From: Corynebacterium vitaeruminis
Lineage (GTDB): Bacteria > Actinomycetota > Actinomycetes > Mycobacteriales > Mycobacteriaceae
Direction: 5' to 3'
Assembly (NCBI RefSeq): GCF_001054325.1
Contig: NZ_JVVM01000026.1
Coordinates: 1-64,000 of the forward strand
Length of the DNA stretch: 64,000 nt
Both the position numbers and the translations under genes were made by a program. The notes under the pieces were generated by a model. That model worked only from the letters and a program-made list of their open reading frames with translations, searched no databases and was not told the DNA's origin. Positions 1 through 8,820 of this stretch are shown one piece after another. Each line of letters begins with the position of its first letter. Within the stretch, counting starts at the first letter, position 1.

Positions 1-51
1 ACTACTTCTCCTGGTCGAAAGTGGTGATGCATTCACCGCCTGAACCTACCA

Positions 52-84
52 CCTGAAAGCGTCATAAACCTAGTCAGCAACTTG
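52..84 (-). repeat. Remnant of the dispersed intergenic repeat
   Basis: Read on the minus strand, this stretch contains GTTGCTGACTAGGTTTATGA, which differs at three positions from the core unit GTTACTGACTGCGTTTATGA of the element seen at 39246-39382. The adjoining CCTGAAAG-CGTCATAAAC on the plus strand matches the other arm of the same element. It sits just 3' of tatB, like the other copies, which also lie 3' of genes. It is short and degenerate, so it may be a decayed or solo half copy. Confidence 0.5.
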
Positions 85-107
85 CGGTCGGGAACGGTTT
101 GCAACCT

Positions 108-722
108 CTATAGGTTGTCGTCGTCGACCCAGGCCTGCACCCCACGGGGCTGCTGAGGTTGTTGCGGTTGTTGCGGCTGCTGTGGTGTTTGCTGTGCCTG
201 CTGCTGGCGAGCCTGGGCAACCGGATCCTGCCATGCACCCGGCTGCTGTGGCTGCTGGTATTGCTGTGGCTGAATTGGCTGGGCTGGCTGCTGGTTCATG
301 TTGGACTGCTGATTTTTCTGGCCTGCAGCACCAACGGCGCCAGCCGCACCGGCTACTCCAGTGGCTCCGGTGGGTCCACCGGCTCCACCGGCTCCAGCCG
401 CACCAGCTCCACCACCCGCTGCGGGCTTACCGGAGAGCATGTCCAGATAGGTGTCATCGCCGTCGAAAAGCGTCCTGGTGATGGCGGTCTTCGGGTTGAG
501 GCGACGGAGATCGTTGAGCTCCTGCAGCGGCTTGCGAAGATCGTCGAAGTCTTCACCGAACTCGTCCGAGAGGTTATCGCGTGCGTCATTGATCGCGGTG
601 CGCGCGGCCAAGACCATTGCGCGAATGTCCTCAATTACCTTCGGCAACCGCTCAGGTCCGATGAGAATTAATCCGAGGATAAAGAGGACGAGAATCTCGC
701 CCCAGCCAACATTAGAAAACAC
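108..722 (-). CDS. tatB: Sec-independent (Tat) translocase subunit TatB
   Basis: TatB is the receptor partner of TatC for folded proteins with twin-arginine signals. Residues 5-22 form a membrane helix followed by the hinge GPERLP and an amphipathic helix (about 25-60), the standard TatA/B architecture. The GTG start is preceded by AAGGTGG at good spacing. The 204-residue length is long for the family because of the tail: residues about 104-134 are a Gly-X-Y, collagen-like run rich in GAAG, and residues 136-193 are dominated by Gln and Pro in PQQ steps. The position next to htrA, the anti-sigma gene and sigE matches the block known in Corynebacterium and Mycobacterium and supports TatB rather than TatA. 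The tail is probably disordered and is not needed to identify the family. Confidence 0.93.
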   Translation of the reverse strand: MFSNVGWGEILVLFILGLILIGPERLPKVIEDIRAMVLAARTAINDARDNLSDEFGEDFDDLRKPLQELNDLRRLNPKTAITRTLFDGDDTYLDMLSGKPAAGGGAGAAGAGGAGGPTGATGVAGAAGAVGAAGQKNQQSNMNQQPAQPIQPQQYQQPQQPGAWQDPVAQARQQQAQQTPQQPQQPQQPQQPRGVQAWVDDDNL

Positions 723-860
723 GTTATACCACCTTAGTTGCAGTGAAACTCACATGCAGCATTGCGCGGCCAAATCCCACGACACCTGCCAAAAATAGCT
801 AGAACCAGCCAAGTCCAGCCAATCCCAGCCATGCCGCACCCAGCCAGAACCAGCAACACC

Positions 861-2180
861 CTACTCCGGCGTGATTCTCGCCTCCAGCTCGGCTCCGTGG
901 CGAACAATCTTCAATACCGCCTCATTACCAGCGCCAACAGTCCACAGCGCCACCGTGAGCTCATCTGCGGACGATACGGCACGGTCGCCCACAGCCGTAA
1001 TCACATCGCCTTCCTGGAGGCCTTCCCGGTCGGCGACGCCTCCAGGCAGAATACTGGCAATCTCGGCGCCAGTCAGTGCGCCATTGGACACCGTCCGCGC
1101 TGTCACACCAATTCCTGGGTGAACCGGCTGTTCACCGGCCATGAGCTGCTCGGCGATGGCGACTGCTGAATTGATTGGAATCGCAAAGCCCAAGCCCTGC
1201 GAGCCACCCGAGCTACTGAAAATCACCGTATTAATACCGACGATTGCACCGCGGATATCCACCAGTGGACCACCCGAGTTACCCGGGTTGATGGAGGCAT
1301 CGGTCTGAATCGCATCGGCGTAGCCATCCGTATCAGTCCCCTCAGCAGCCAGGCGTACCGGCCGATTAAGCGCCGAGACAATTCCCGAAGTCACCGTTCC
1401 GCCCAGCCCCTGCGGCGACCCCATCGCAATCACCGTGTCACCGACTGCAACCGCATTGGAATCACCAAGCTGCGCCACAGTCAGCCCCGCAACGTCTTCG
1501 ACCTTAATCACGGCAAGGTCGGTCTTCGGGTCACGGCCAATAATCTTGGCCGGCACCTCTTTCAACTTGCCGCCGTCCCAAAACGTTACCGAGACCTGCA
1601 TATCCTGACGGTCCGCCACCGCCGAAACGACATGGTTATTCGTCAAAATATGACCGTCACCATCAATGACAAACCCCGAGCCCACGCCCGAGACCTCACC
1701 GGCACTGACCGCAATCGACACCACTGCGGGACGAAGAGTCTCCGCCACCTTGCCGATTTCGGTCAAATCACCGTTGCCCGGGCGCCCCTCGACCTGTTGC
1801 AACTCCACACGCTGGTAGTCCGAGCGGAAAGTCTTGCCAGCCCAACCTCCAACAAAGCCGCCAACACCGCCAATCAGCAGCACCACGGCCGCCGATGCCG
1901 CAAGCACACGCCACGGCACCTCGCGGCCAAAAATCACTTCCCGCGCGCTGACGCGGGGAACCGTCCTCGGGCGAGTTTTCTTCTTCGCTTCGGGTTTGCG
2001 CGCTGGACGCCCCGTCGTCATGCGTGACGACGAATCTTGCCACGGCGAATACTCTTTAGTGGTGGCGCTGGTGTCGTCGTCAAGCTTCTGCCCTGGCGCA
2101 CGCTGTAACCCGCCAGTTGCGGCGGCACGATCGGCGTCTGGGGCAAACGCGGAATCATCGAAAGAGCGATGTTTGCCCAC
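861..2180 (-). CDS. htrA: HtrA/DegP-like membrane-anchored serine protease with PDZ domain
   Basis: This envelope quality-control protease has a cytoplasmic Lys/Arg-rich N-terminus (1-90), one membrane helix (92-114), a trypsin-like domain and a C-terminal PDZ domain (about 355-439). The catalytic triad is visible: His183 in NNHVV, Asp221 in KTDLAV and Ser302 in GNSGGPL. The protease domain should therefore face the cell-wall side. The start is GTG, and its last base overlaps the TAG stop of the upstream anti-sigma gene by one base, so translation is probably coupled. The order sigE - anti-sigma - htrA - tatB is the known actinobacterial envelope-stress locus (Rv1221-Rv1224 in M. tuberculosis). 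Length and motifs are complete. Confidence 0.95.
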   Translation of the reverse strand: MGKHRSFDDSAFAPDADRAAATGGLQRAPGQKLDDDTSATTKEYSPWQDSSSRMTTGRPARKPEAKKKTRPRTVPRVSAREVIFGREVPWRVLAASAAVVLLIGGVGGFVGGWAGKTFRSDYQRVELQQVEGRPGNGDLTEIGKVAETLRPAVVSIAVSAGEVSGVGSGFVIDGDGHILTNNHVVSAVADRQDMQVSVTFWDGGKLKEVPAKIIGRDPKTDLAVIKVEDVAGLTVAQLGDSNAVAVGDTVIAMGSPQGLGGTVTSGIVSALNRPVRLAAEGTDTDGYADAIQTDASINPGNSGGPLVDIRGAIVGINTVIFSSSGGSQGLGFAIPINSAVAIAEQLMAGEQPVHPGIGVTARTVSNGALTGAEIASILPGGVADREGLQEGDVITAVGDRAVSSADELTVALWTVGAGNEAVLKIVRHGAELEARITPE

Positions 2181-2572
2181 TAGTGACTACCGCCTTTACG
2201 AAAACCGCGAACAATCTGCTCCAACGCAGCAGTCAGCGACTCCGGCGGACGGTGCGCGAGATGACGCGCGGACCGGCGGGGCTCAGCGTCCTCGCCACTG
2301 CCTGCGAAATCCGCGATACGAGCGCGCAGCTCAGCGGGAATGTGCAACGCCGCACTATCACGCAGACGCTTAGCCGCCTGCCGCTGCTTCGCAACCTCCC
2401 GGCGACACTCCGAACACGCCATCAAATGTGCCTGCGCGCGGCGCTCAGCCACGAGCGACAACTCGCCATCAACAAACGCGGCAATCGCCTCGGTGCCGAG
2501 ATGCTCCGTCGACAAAAAACGCTTGTCATCGTCCTGCCGAATCACAGACTGCAGCACCTCCAGAAATCGCAC
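2180..2572 (-). CDS. cseE: Zinc-binding anti-sigma factor of SigE (CseE/RseA type)
   Basis: This short soluble protein carries the zinc anti-sigma signature His-x3-Cys-x2-Cys (H49, C53, C56 in HLMACSEC), placing it in the ZAS family that binds and silences an ECF sigma factor. The preceding segment HLGTEAIAAFVDGELS is typical of the corynebacterial CseE and mycobacterial RseA proteins. It lies directly downstream of sigE and ends in a one-base overlap with htrA. The first GTG (2572) has no clear ribosome site, whereas a GTG at 2545 has GGAGG about 11 bases upstream, so the true protein may be nine residues shorter. The sigma partner is inferred from position. Confidence 0.88.
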   Translation of the reverse strand: MRFLEVLQSVIRQDDDKRFLSTEHLGTEAIAAFVDGELSLVAERRAQAHLMACSECRREVAKQRQAAKRLRDSAALHIPAELRARIADFAGSGEDAEPRRSARHLAHRPPESLTAALEQIVRGFRKGGSH

Positions 2573-2623
2573 CTACATAACTAGCCCCACAATAGCCGCT
2601 CCCGCGGATTGAGTGCGGGAAAA

Positions 2624-3277
2624 CTAGCCTGCGGTGACCGACTCCGGCAGTTCCTGCCGCTGCCTCTCCAAGCGCTCCAAGGTTGCGCGCAGACTGGAAC
2701 GCGCCCTGTGAATACGGGACCGCACCGTGCCCATTTTGAGACCAAGGGTGCTAGCGATTTCCTCATACGTCAGCCCCACGACATCGCAGAGGACAACCAC
2801 CGCGCGATAATCCGGCTGCAGCTCAGCCAGCGCAATTTCCAAATCCGGGTCAAGCATCGCGTCATCGACGGCCTGCTCCGGAGTCTTCAGCGTACCCGGG
2901 ACGCGGTCATAGTTTTCCGGCAGTGCTTCCATCCGGATGACCTGCCGGTGCCGGACCATATCCAAGAACAAATTTGTGGTAATCCGGTGCAACCAACCTT
3001 CAAAAGTGCCGGGACGGTAGGACTTCAGTGAGCGGAACACACGCATGAACGTCTCCTGCGTCAGGTCTTCCGCGTCCTGCTGGTTACCAGTCAACCGATA
3101 TGCGAGACCGTAAACGCTATCCGCGTGGGCCTGGACAAGTTCGGACCACGACGGCATCTCCCCCACACCTGCATCGAAAGCCGCGGTGCCGGACAGTTGC
3201 TCAGTTGCATCAGCAACCGGGGCGTCTTCGCCGGTGTCGCCTGCGCTGACTTGTTCGGGCTTGACTCGTTCGGGCAT
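2624..3277 (-). CDS. sigE: ECF RNA polymerase sigma factor SigE
   Basis: Sigma-70 region 2 is recognised in [18 protein letters not shown] and region 4 in [20 protein letters not shown], the DNA-recognition helix. The protein has no region 3, as in ECF sigma factors. An ATG at 3277 is preferred because AAGGA lies about ten bases upstream; the frame stays open to 3370, and using that start would add 31 residues with no family resemblance. The neighbouring zinc anti-sigma factor and htrA place it as the cell-envelope stress sigma factor SigE. It is divergent from the O-methyltransferase gene, again as in mycobacteria. Autoregulation is likely from family knowledge, but I do not see a convincing SigE-type promoter here. 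Confidence 0.93.
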   Translation of the reverse strand: MPERVKPEQVSAGDTGEDAPVADATEQLSGTAAFDAGVGEMPSWSELVQAHADSVYGLAYRLTGNQQDAEDLTQETFMRVFRSLKSYRPGTFEGWLHRITTNLFLDMVRHRQVIRMEALPENYDRVPGTLKTPEQAVDDAMLDPDLEIALAELQPDYRAVVVLCDVVGLTYEEIASTLGLKMGTVRSRIHRARSSLRATLERLERQRQELPESVTAG

Positions 3278-3434
3278 GGGTTCAGTGTTCCTTACCAACC
3301 TTAGGTTTGTAGTGACCTTACCCTGAAAATAGTTTGAGAGTCCAGAGAAGTTTAGCGTGCTTTTAGCCACCTACTCCCGTGCCTACCGGCGCGCCCCTCT
3401 GCCCTGCACGGAGTTTTTTCCTACGCTGTAGAGC

Positions 3435-4109
3435 GTGTCCGAAACGAGTTCTTCAGCTACCCCGCTATCCGCACATGACGCTATTGCACAGCACGTCAAC
3501 AACACAACCGTAGTCTCCGAGACCCTCGGCAGCGCCCGTGAGAGCGCTCGCGAATACGGAGTTGCCGTCCCCGATACGATGACCGGCGCCGCGTTGACCT
3601 CGCTCATGGCTCTGGCCAGTGCCCGCCGCGACGGCCACCCCGCTGCAGTCATCGCATCCCCGGCAGCAGGCGTAGTCGGGCTGCATCTCGCCGCCGGTCT
3701 TGGCGACGACGGCGTACTCACCTGCATCGACCCGGAGCTCGAGCACCAGTCCCTGGCCAAGGCCGCTTTCCGAGCCGCAGGCATCCGACCCAACCGCCAG
3801 CGCTTTTTGCCCTCGCAACCGCTGGAGGTCATGGATCGCCTGGCCGCCGACTCCTACGACCTGGTCTATCTGGACGTTGCCCCGGCAATCCTCCGCGCTG
3901 CCCAGGAAAAAGCCTGGCCGTTGCTTCGCTCTGGCGGCGCACTCGTGCTGACCGGCGCACTTCTCGACGGCACCATCGCTGACTCGTCACGCACTGACCG
4001 TGACACCGTCGCCGCCCGCGAAGCCGACGAATACATGCTCCAGCTTGACGACGCTTACGTGATGCGCCTCCCTCTGGCAGCTGGCACCACTGTGCTGGTG
4101 AAGAAGTAG
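3435..4109 (+). CDS. Class I SAM-dependent O-methyltransferase family protein
   Basis: The 224-residue protein has the layout of the small catechol/caffeoyl-CoA O-methyltransferase family: an N-terminal helix bundle, an alternating fold with LTCIDPELEH (ribose-binding strand) and YDLVYLDV, and a C-terminal GGALVLTGALLDG strand. Translation starts at GTG 3435. Its position divergent to sigE matches Rv1220c in M. tuberculosis and the gene beside sigE in C. glutamicum. The first glycine-rich SAM loop is atypical: it reads VIASPAAGVVGLHLA where most members have an acidic residue followed by Gly-x-Gly. Cofactor binding is therefore plausible but less secure than the fold. The substrate is unknown. 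Confidence 0.82.
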   Translation: MSETSSSATPLSAHDAIAQHVNNTTVVSETLGSARESAREYGVAVPDTMTGAALTSLMALASARRDGHPAAVIASPAAGVVGLHLAAGLGDDGVLTCIDPELEHQSLAKAAFRAAGIRPNRQRFLPSQPLEVMDRLAADSYDLVYLDVAPAILRAAQEKAWPLLRSGGALVLTGALLDGTIADSSRTDRDTVAAREADEYMLQLDDAYVMRLPLAAGTTVLVKK

Positions 4110-4165
4110 TTATCTCCTGTTTGCCAGCTGGCAGCGGTGGCTGCGATGGCGGCGGTGGCGGCTGG

Positions 4166-4260
4166 GCCAATGCGAGTTACTGCCTGCGTTTATGTCAAAA
4201 ATAGCCCGAAAAATGGCCTGAAAGTGTCATAAACTCGCACAGTTTCACATTTGCAGCCCG
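4166..4260 (+). repeat. Dispersed intergenic repeat, copy A
   Basis: This 95-bp copy runs from GCCAATGCGAGTTACTGCC to CACATTTGCAGCCCG. It shares nearly its whole length with 10574-10702 and, inverted, with 39246-39382. It carries one 26-bp core unit, an arm TTATGTCA, a loop with two AAAATGGCC-like steps, and an opposing arm TGTCATAA. It sits between the convergent O-methyltransferase and glgC genes, just before their shared terminator. Confidence 0.85.
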
Positions 4261-4310
4261 CAATTTTTCGGGGTTGCCGGTCTTCGGACTAACCCGCAAA
4301 AAGGGTCAAT

Positions 4311-4345
4311 AAAAAGGCACGTACCACACGGTACGTGCCTTTTTT
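4311..4345. terminator. Bidirectional rho-independent terminator
   Basis: A 15-bp perfect stem, AAAAAGGCACGTACC with its complement, closes on a four-base ACAC loop. T-runs follow on both strands, so it can end both the O-methyltransferase transcript and the convergent glgC transcript. Confidence 0.9.
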
Positions 4346-4368
4346 GCAGCCAATCTGGCTCAGACAGG

Positions 4369-5595
4369 CTAAATAACCTGGCCCTTACCGACGGCCACAA
4401 CGCCACCAGCGCTGACCTTGAAGCGCTCTGCGTCCTTCTCCGGATCGACACCAATGATGGCGCCGTCGGAGACAACAACGTTCTTGTCCAAGATCGCGTG
4501 ACGAACCACTGCTCCGCGGCCGACGCGTACACCTGGGAAGAGAACCGAGCCCTCCACCGTCGCGCCATCCTCGACCACAACGTTGGTGCTAACCACCGAG
4601 TTGCGGACTGTGCCACCAGAGACAATCGAACCGGCACCCACCATGGAAGCCTGAGCAATACCGCCCTGGACGAACTTCGCCGGAGGCAGGTTCTCCTCCG
4701 AGAAGGTGTGGATTGGCCACTTCTTGTTGTAGAGGTTAAACACCGGGTGGACGGAAATCAGGTCCATATTGGCCTCGTAGAAGGCATCGATGGTACCGAC
4801 GTCACGCCAGTAGCCCTTATCACGTTCGGTCTCACCCGGAACGTAGCTGTCCTTGAAGTCCCAGACGAAGGCCTCGCCCTCCTCTACCAACATCGGAATG
4901 ATGTCTCCGCCCATGTCATGGTCGGAGTTTTCATCTTCCGAGTCACGCTTAATTGCGTCGATAAGCGCGGAGGTAGTGAAGATGTAGTTACCCATCGACG
5001 CGAACGTCGAGTCTGGGTCATCTGGGGTGCCAGGCGGATCAGCCGGCTTCTCCAGGAACTCGGTGATTCGGTTATTGTCATCCGCATCGATGACACCGAA
5101 TGCGCTGGCCTCGGAGCGTGGGACACGGATACCCGCAACGGTAACGCCAGCGCCAGACTCGATGTGGGCCTCCAGCATCTGCTGCGGGTCCATACGGTAG
5201 ACGTGGTCGGCACCGAAGACGATGACGTACTCCGGATCCTCGTCATAAACCAAATTCAGCGACTGCAAAATCGCGTCAGCCGAACCGGTGAACCAGCGCT
5301 TACCCAGACGCTGCTGAGCCGGCACCGGAGTGACGTACTGGCCGGTGATGCCGGACAGCTGCCACGCCTGCGAAATGTGACGGTCGAGCGAGTGGGACTT
5401 GTACTGGGTCAGCACACAGATTTTTAGGAAACCTGCGTTGACCAAGTTCGACAGCACGAAGTCGATAAGCCGATAGCTACCGCCGAAAGGCACGGCGGGC
5501 TTAGCGCGGTCTTCCGTCAGCGGGAAGAGACGCTTGCCTTCGCCACCGGCAAGGACAATGGACAAAACATGTGGTTGACTCCTCACACCAACCAA
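4369..5595 (-). CDS. glgC: Glucose-1-phosphate adenylyltransferase (ADP-glucose pyrophosphorylase)
   Basis: GlgC makes ADP-glucose from glucose-1-phosphate and ATP, the first step of glycogen and alpha-glucan synthesis. The N-terminal nucleotidyltransferase signature [14 protein letters not shown] (residues about 14-27) is intact, as are RLIDFVLSN and the central YRMDPQQ and ITEFLEKP motifs. The C-terminal third forms the left-handed beta-helix with repeated G-A-x-V steps ([16 protein letters not shown]). The length of about 408 is normal. The frame opens at TTG 5595; a GTG three codons downstream is an alternative, and GAGGAAAG lies further upstream than usual. It is divergent from glgA across about 100 bp, as in C. 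glutamicum, and shares a terminator with the O-methyltransferase gene. Confidence 0.96.
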   Translation of the reverse strand: MVGVRSQPHVLSIVLAGGEGKRLFPLTEDRAKPAVPFGGSYRLIDFVLSNLVNAGFLKICVLTQYKSHSLDRHISQAWQLSGITGQYVTPVPAQQRLGKRWFTGSADAILQSLNLVYDEDPEYVIVFGADHVYRMDPQQMLEAHIESGAGVTVAGIRVPRSEASAFGVIDADDNNRITEFLEKPADPPGTPDDPDSTFASMGNYIFTTSALIDAIKRDSEDENSDHDMGGDIIPMLVEEGEAFVWDFKDSYVPGETERDKGYWRDVGTIDAFYEANMDLISVHPVFNLYNKKWPIHTFSEENLPPAKFVQGGIAQASMVGAGSIVSGGTVRNSVVSTNVVVEDGATVEGSVLFPGVRVGRGAVVRHAILDKNVVVSDGAIIGVDPEKDAERFKVSAGGVVAVGKGQVI

Positions 5596-5698
5596 CCTAT
5601 ATGCGATTTACTTTCCTCGCTGCCAGTCTCCCCTCCCCACTACCCACACCCGGGCATATCAAGCGACGGAAATTGTCAAATCTGGTTACGCTGGAGCT

Positions 5699-6895
5699 AT
5701 GCGTGTTGCCATGATGACCAAGGAATACCCTCCGGAGATTTACGGCGGAGCAGGTGTTCACGTAACTGAATTGACCCGTTTCATGCGCGGCCTCGACGGC
5801 GTTGAGGTCGACGTGCACTGCATGGGCGGTCCTCGCAATGAGGCGGATGTTTTTGTCCACGGCGTTGATCCGGAGCTGAAGGATGCCAACGCCTCGATTA
5901 AGACGCTGTCCACTGGCCTGCGTATGGCCAATGCCGCTGCGGAAACCGACATTGATGTCGTTCACTCTCACACCTGGTACTCAGGCTTGGGCGGTCACCT
6001 CACCGGTCTACTCAAGGGCATTCCGCATGTGGCCACCGCGCACTCGCTGGAGCCACACCGCCCGTGGAAGCGCGAACAGCTCGGCGGCGGTTACGACGTT
6101 TCCAGCTGGTCCGAGCGCAATGCTATGGAATACGCGGACGCCGTCATTGCTGTCTCCGCGCGCATGAAGGACGCCATCCTGGATGCCTACCCGCGCATCT
6201 CCCCAGACAAGGTTCACGTCGTGCTAAACGGCATCGACACCGAGCTGTGGCGCCCGCGCCCGACGTGGGAAGAGTCCAAGGAGCAGAACGGCTGGTCCGT
6301 CCTGGAGGACCTCGGCGTCGACCCGTCTCGCCCGATGGTCGCTTTCGTCGGCCGCATCACCCGCCAGAAGGGTGTCGCTCACCTGGTCAAGGCCGCATCG
6401 CTTTTCGACGACGGTGTGCAACTTGTACTGTGCGCCGGCGCGCCGGACACCCCGGAAATCGCTAAGGAGACCGAACAGCTCGTTCACGACCTCCAGGAAA
6501 AGCGCGACGGCATTTTCTGGGTGAAGGACATGCTGCCGAAGGAAAAGATCCAGGAAATCCTGACGGCTGCAGATTCCTTCGTCTGCCCGTCTATCTACGA
6601 GCCGCTGGGCATCGTCAACCTCGAGGCTATGGCCTGTGGCACCGCCGTCGTCGCCTCTGATGTCGGCGGTATTCCGGAGGTTGTCGTCGACGGTGAAACC
6701 GGCACTCTGGTTCACTACGACGAGTCCGATCCGGAGGGCTTCGAACGCGACATTGCTGCCGCTGTCAACAACATGGTCGCTGACCGCGAACGCGCTGCCA
6801 AGATTGGCCAGGCGGGCAAGAAGCGCGCCGAGGATGTGTTTAGCTGGGAGAACATCGCCGAGCAGACCGTCGAAGTCTACAAGTCTTTGATGTAG
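5699..6895 (+). CDS. glgA: GT4-family glycogen/alpha-glucan synthase (GlgA, GlgM-like)
   Basis: This GT-B glycosyltransferase of about 398 residues belongs to the actinobacterial GT4 type rather than the larger GT5 bacterial GlgA. The N-terminal donor-domain loop KEYPPEIYGGAGVHV and the C-terminal EPLGIVNLEAMACG, with its spaced glutamates, are the sugar-nucleotide binding signatures; VAFVGRITRQKG starts the second Rossmann domain. Orthologues are called glgA in C. glutamicum and GlgM (maltose-1-phosphate forming) in M. tuberculosis (Rv1212c), so the acceptor could be a glucan or glucose-1-phosphate. It uses the ADP-glucose made by the divergent glgC. The ATG has GGAGCT almost abutting it, so translation may depend on a short leader. 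A good terminator follows. Confidence 0.94.
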   Translation: MRVAMMTKEYPPEIYGGAGVHVTELTRFMRGLDGVEVDVHCMGGPRNEADVFVHGVDPELKDANASIKTLSTGLRMANAAAETDIDVVHSHTWYSGLGGHLTGLLKGIPHVATAHSLEPHRPWKREQLGGGYDVSSWSERNAMEYADAVIAVSARMKDAILDAYPRISPDKVHVVLNGIDTELWRPRPTWEESKEQNGWSVLEDLGVDPSRPMVAFVGRITRQKGVAHLVKAASLFDDGVQLVLCAGAPDTPEIAKETEQLVHDLQEKRDGIFWVKDMLPKEKIQEILTAADSFVCPSIYEPLGIVNLEAMACGTAVVASDVGGIPEVVVDGETGTLVHYDESDPEGFERDIAAAVNNMVADRERAAKIGQAGKKRAEDVFSWENIAEQTVEVYKSLM

Positions 6896-6958
6896 CAGGC
6901 CGGTTGTCGCGCACCGTTTCTATGCCGCGGCTGCGCACCACACGGAGCCTCCTCACAA

Positions 6959-6995
6959 GACCCATCGCTTCCGAAGAAGCGGTGGGTCTTTTTCT
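6959..6995 (+). terminator. Rho-independent terminator after glgA
   Basis: A 13-bp stem (GACCCATCGCTTC with its complement, one G:T pair) and a CGAA loop are followed by TTTTTCTTT. Confidence 0.9.
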
Positions 6996-7107
6996 TTGCC
7001 TCTTGCTAACCCCGTTCAGGACATTTACTTATGCCATTGACCACATTTTCTAAGCCTAAGTTGAATTTTGGGTGACTTTATCAATACTGGTCAATAGCAT
7101 ATTGAGT

Positions 7108-8631
7108 ATGAGATTCACTAAGAAGGTGGCAGCAGTAGGCGCCGCCATTGCCATAGCGCTAGCGGGTGCAGTACCGCATCAGGCGCTCGCTACCGAAGTA
7201 GCGTCCTCCCCCGACACCGCTACCATCACTGAGCGTGGGCCCCTTGGACAGTCCGGCCGCTGGTTCACCGACGGCGACGGCCGAGCTTTCCTCACTCAGG
7301 GTTCAAACATCGTCTACAAGCACGATCCCTACACTCCAGAGGCCGGTGGCTTTAATGAGGACGATGCTGACTGGCTCGTGGAGCAGGGCTTCGACTCCAT
7401 GCGAGTCGGCATTATCTGGAAAGCAGTAGAGCCAAAGCCCGGCGAGTACGACGACGAATACCTGGATTCCATTGCCCGCACCATCTCCATGCTCACTGAG
7501 CGTGGAATCGCGGTCTTGGTCGATGCCCATCAGGACATGTACAACGAAAAGTTCGAGGGCGAATTTGCCCCGGACTGGGCTGTCATTGACGACGGCGTTC
7601 CCAGCCTTCTAAAGGTCGGCTTCCCGGCTAACCAGGCCCTCAATATCGGTCTCATTAGGGCATACGACAACTTCCTGAATAACCGCGAAGGACCGGGTGG
7701 CGTTGGGCTGCAGGAGCGTTATGCAGCCATGTGGGGTCATGTCGCAAAACGTCTCGGTGACATGCCGGGACTGATGGGCTACGACATCATAAATGAACCT
7801 TGGCCGGGTTCGGCATACCCACTGTGCTACCTGGCTCTGGGCGACTGTGGTCCAGCTAAGGCAAAGCTCGATGAACTGCACCAGAAGGCTGCAGATCAAA
7901 TTGTCGCCAAAGATGCAGACGCAATTGTCCACTACGAGCCCTACTCCATGTGGAACACGGGATTGAATACCAATCCGGCCGCGCCAAAGGTTCCTGAAAC
8001 CGCAGGTACGGCCCTCAGCTGGCATGTCTACTGCACCACAAACGCCCTGTTCAATACCTACACGGGCTGCGACTTCTTCGATGGTCGCGTCTTCGACAAT
8101 GCAGAAATCGTCTCGTCCGGTAACGGCTCGGCCACACTACTGTCCGAGTTCGGCGCTACCGACGATGCCGATACCCTCAACGGCGTAATTTCGCTTGCCC
8201 GCCGCCACATGGTCGGCTGGCAGTACTGGTCCTACTGCGGCTGCAACGATCCGACGACGCAGAACCAGAAGGAACAGGGCATGGTCTTCGACCCGACTGT
8301 TCCAGGGCCGGTAGGTGCTGATGCCTTCAACCGCGACAAGATGACCATCCTCGCCGCTCCTCACCTGCGGGCGGTCGCGGGTACTCCACAGGCCACTGAA
8401 TGGAACGCAGACACCCGGGTCTACCAGGCCAGCTGGAATAACAGCCGTGTCGATGGCACCGGAGTTTTCGCACCTGGTTCCACCAGCGAGCTCGTTGTGC
8501 CCTCGATCAACTTCCCGAATGGGTTTACAGTGAATGTCGAAGGCGGCCACGCCACCGTTGCTGCCGATGGCCAGACGGTTCATATCGTCTCTACTGCTGA
8601 CCAGGTTACTGTCACCATCCAGCCGAAGTAA
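7108..8631 (+). CDS. Secreted endoglycoceramidase-like glycoside hydrolase (GH5)
   Basis: The ATG at 7108 gives a clean Sec signal peptide (MRFTKKVAAVGAAIAIALAG, cleavage near ALATEV), so this start is preferred over the in-frame ATG at 7072. The mature protein is a GH5 TIM barrel: SMRVGIIWKAVEP near the N-terminus, the acid/base glutamate in YDIINEPWPG and the nucleophile glutamate in LLSEFGATDD, followed by a C-terminal beta-sandwich of about 100 residues. This arrangement and the NEPWPG motif are those of endoglycoceramidases, which cut the glycan-ceramide bond of glycosphingolipids. The enzyme is probably extracellular and acts on host glycolipids, which fits a skin or mucosal commensal. 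Other GH5 glucosidase activities are possible. It stands alone between two terminators, which suggests an accessory gene. Confidence 0.85.
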   Translation: MRFTKKVAAVGAAIAIALAGAVPHQALATEVASSPDTATITERGPLGQSGRWFTDGDGRAFLTQGSNIVYKHDPYTPEAGGFNEDDADWLVEQGFDSMRVGIIWKAVEPKPGEYDDEYLDSIARTISMLTERGIAVLVDAHQDMYNEKFEGEFAPDWAVIDDGVPSLLKVGFPANQALNIGLIRAYDNFLNNREGPGGVGLQERYAAMWGHVAKRLGDMPGLMGYDIINEPWPGSAYPLCYLALGDCGPAKAKLDELHQKAADQIVAKDADAIVHYEPYSMWNTGLNTNPAAPKVPETAGTALSWHVYCTTNALFNTYTGCDFFDGRVFDNAEIVSSGNGSATLLSEFGATDDADTLNGVISLARRHMVGWQYWSYCGCNDPTTQNQKEQGMVFDPTVPGPVGADAFNRDKMTILAAPHLRAVAGTPQATEWNADTRVYQASWNNSRVDGTGVFAPGSTSELVVPSINFPNGFTVNVEGGHATVAADGQTVHIVSTADQVTVTIQPK

Positions 8632-8682
8632 GACGAGCCGACACAGAACCAGACGAGGCAAACTCCCGCGGCTCACCGAATC

Positions 8683-8713
8683 ACGCCCTGTGGAAGACTC
8701 CACAGGGCGTTAT
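8683..8713 (+). terminator. Rho-independent terminator after the GH5 gene
   Basis: An 11-12-bp stem ACGCCCTGTGG/CCACAGGGCGT has a short loop and is followed by a weak TATT tract. Confidence 0.7.
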
Positions 8714-8820
8714 TCGTACCACGAGACCCTTCCCCCCCGTTTTCCTTCCCCTCGTTTTCCTCCCCCCACAGCCCTGCCCGCAGATCCGCCCAAACTTGAG
8801 CCATAAATATCGCGAATATA

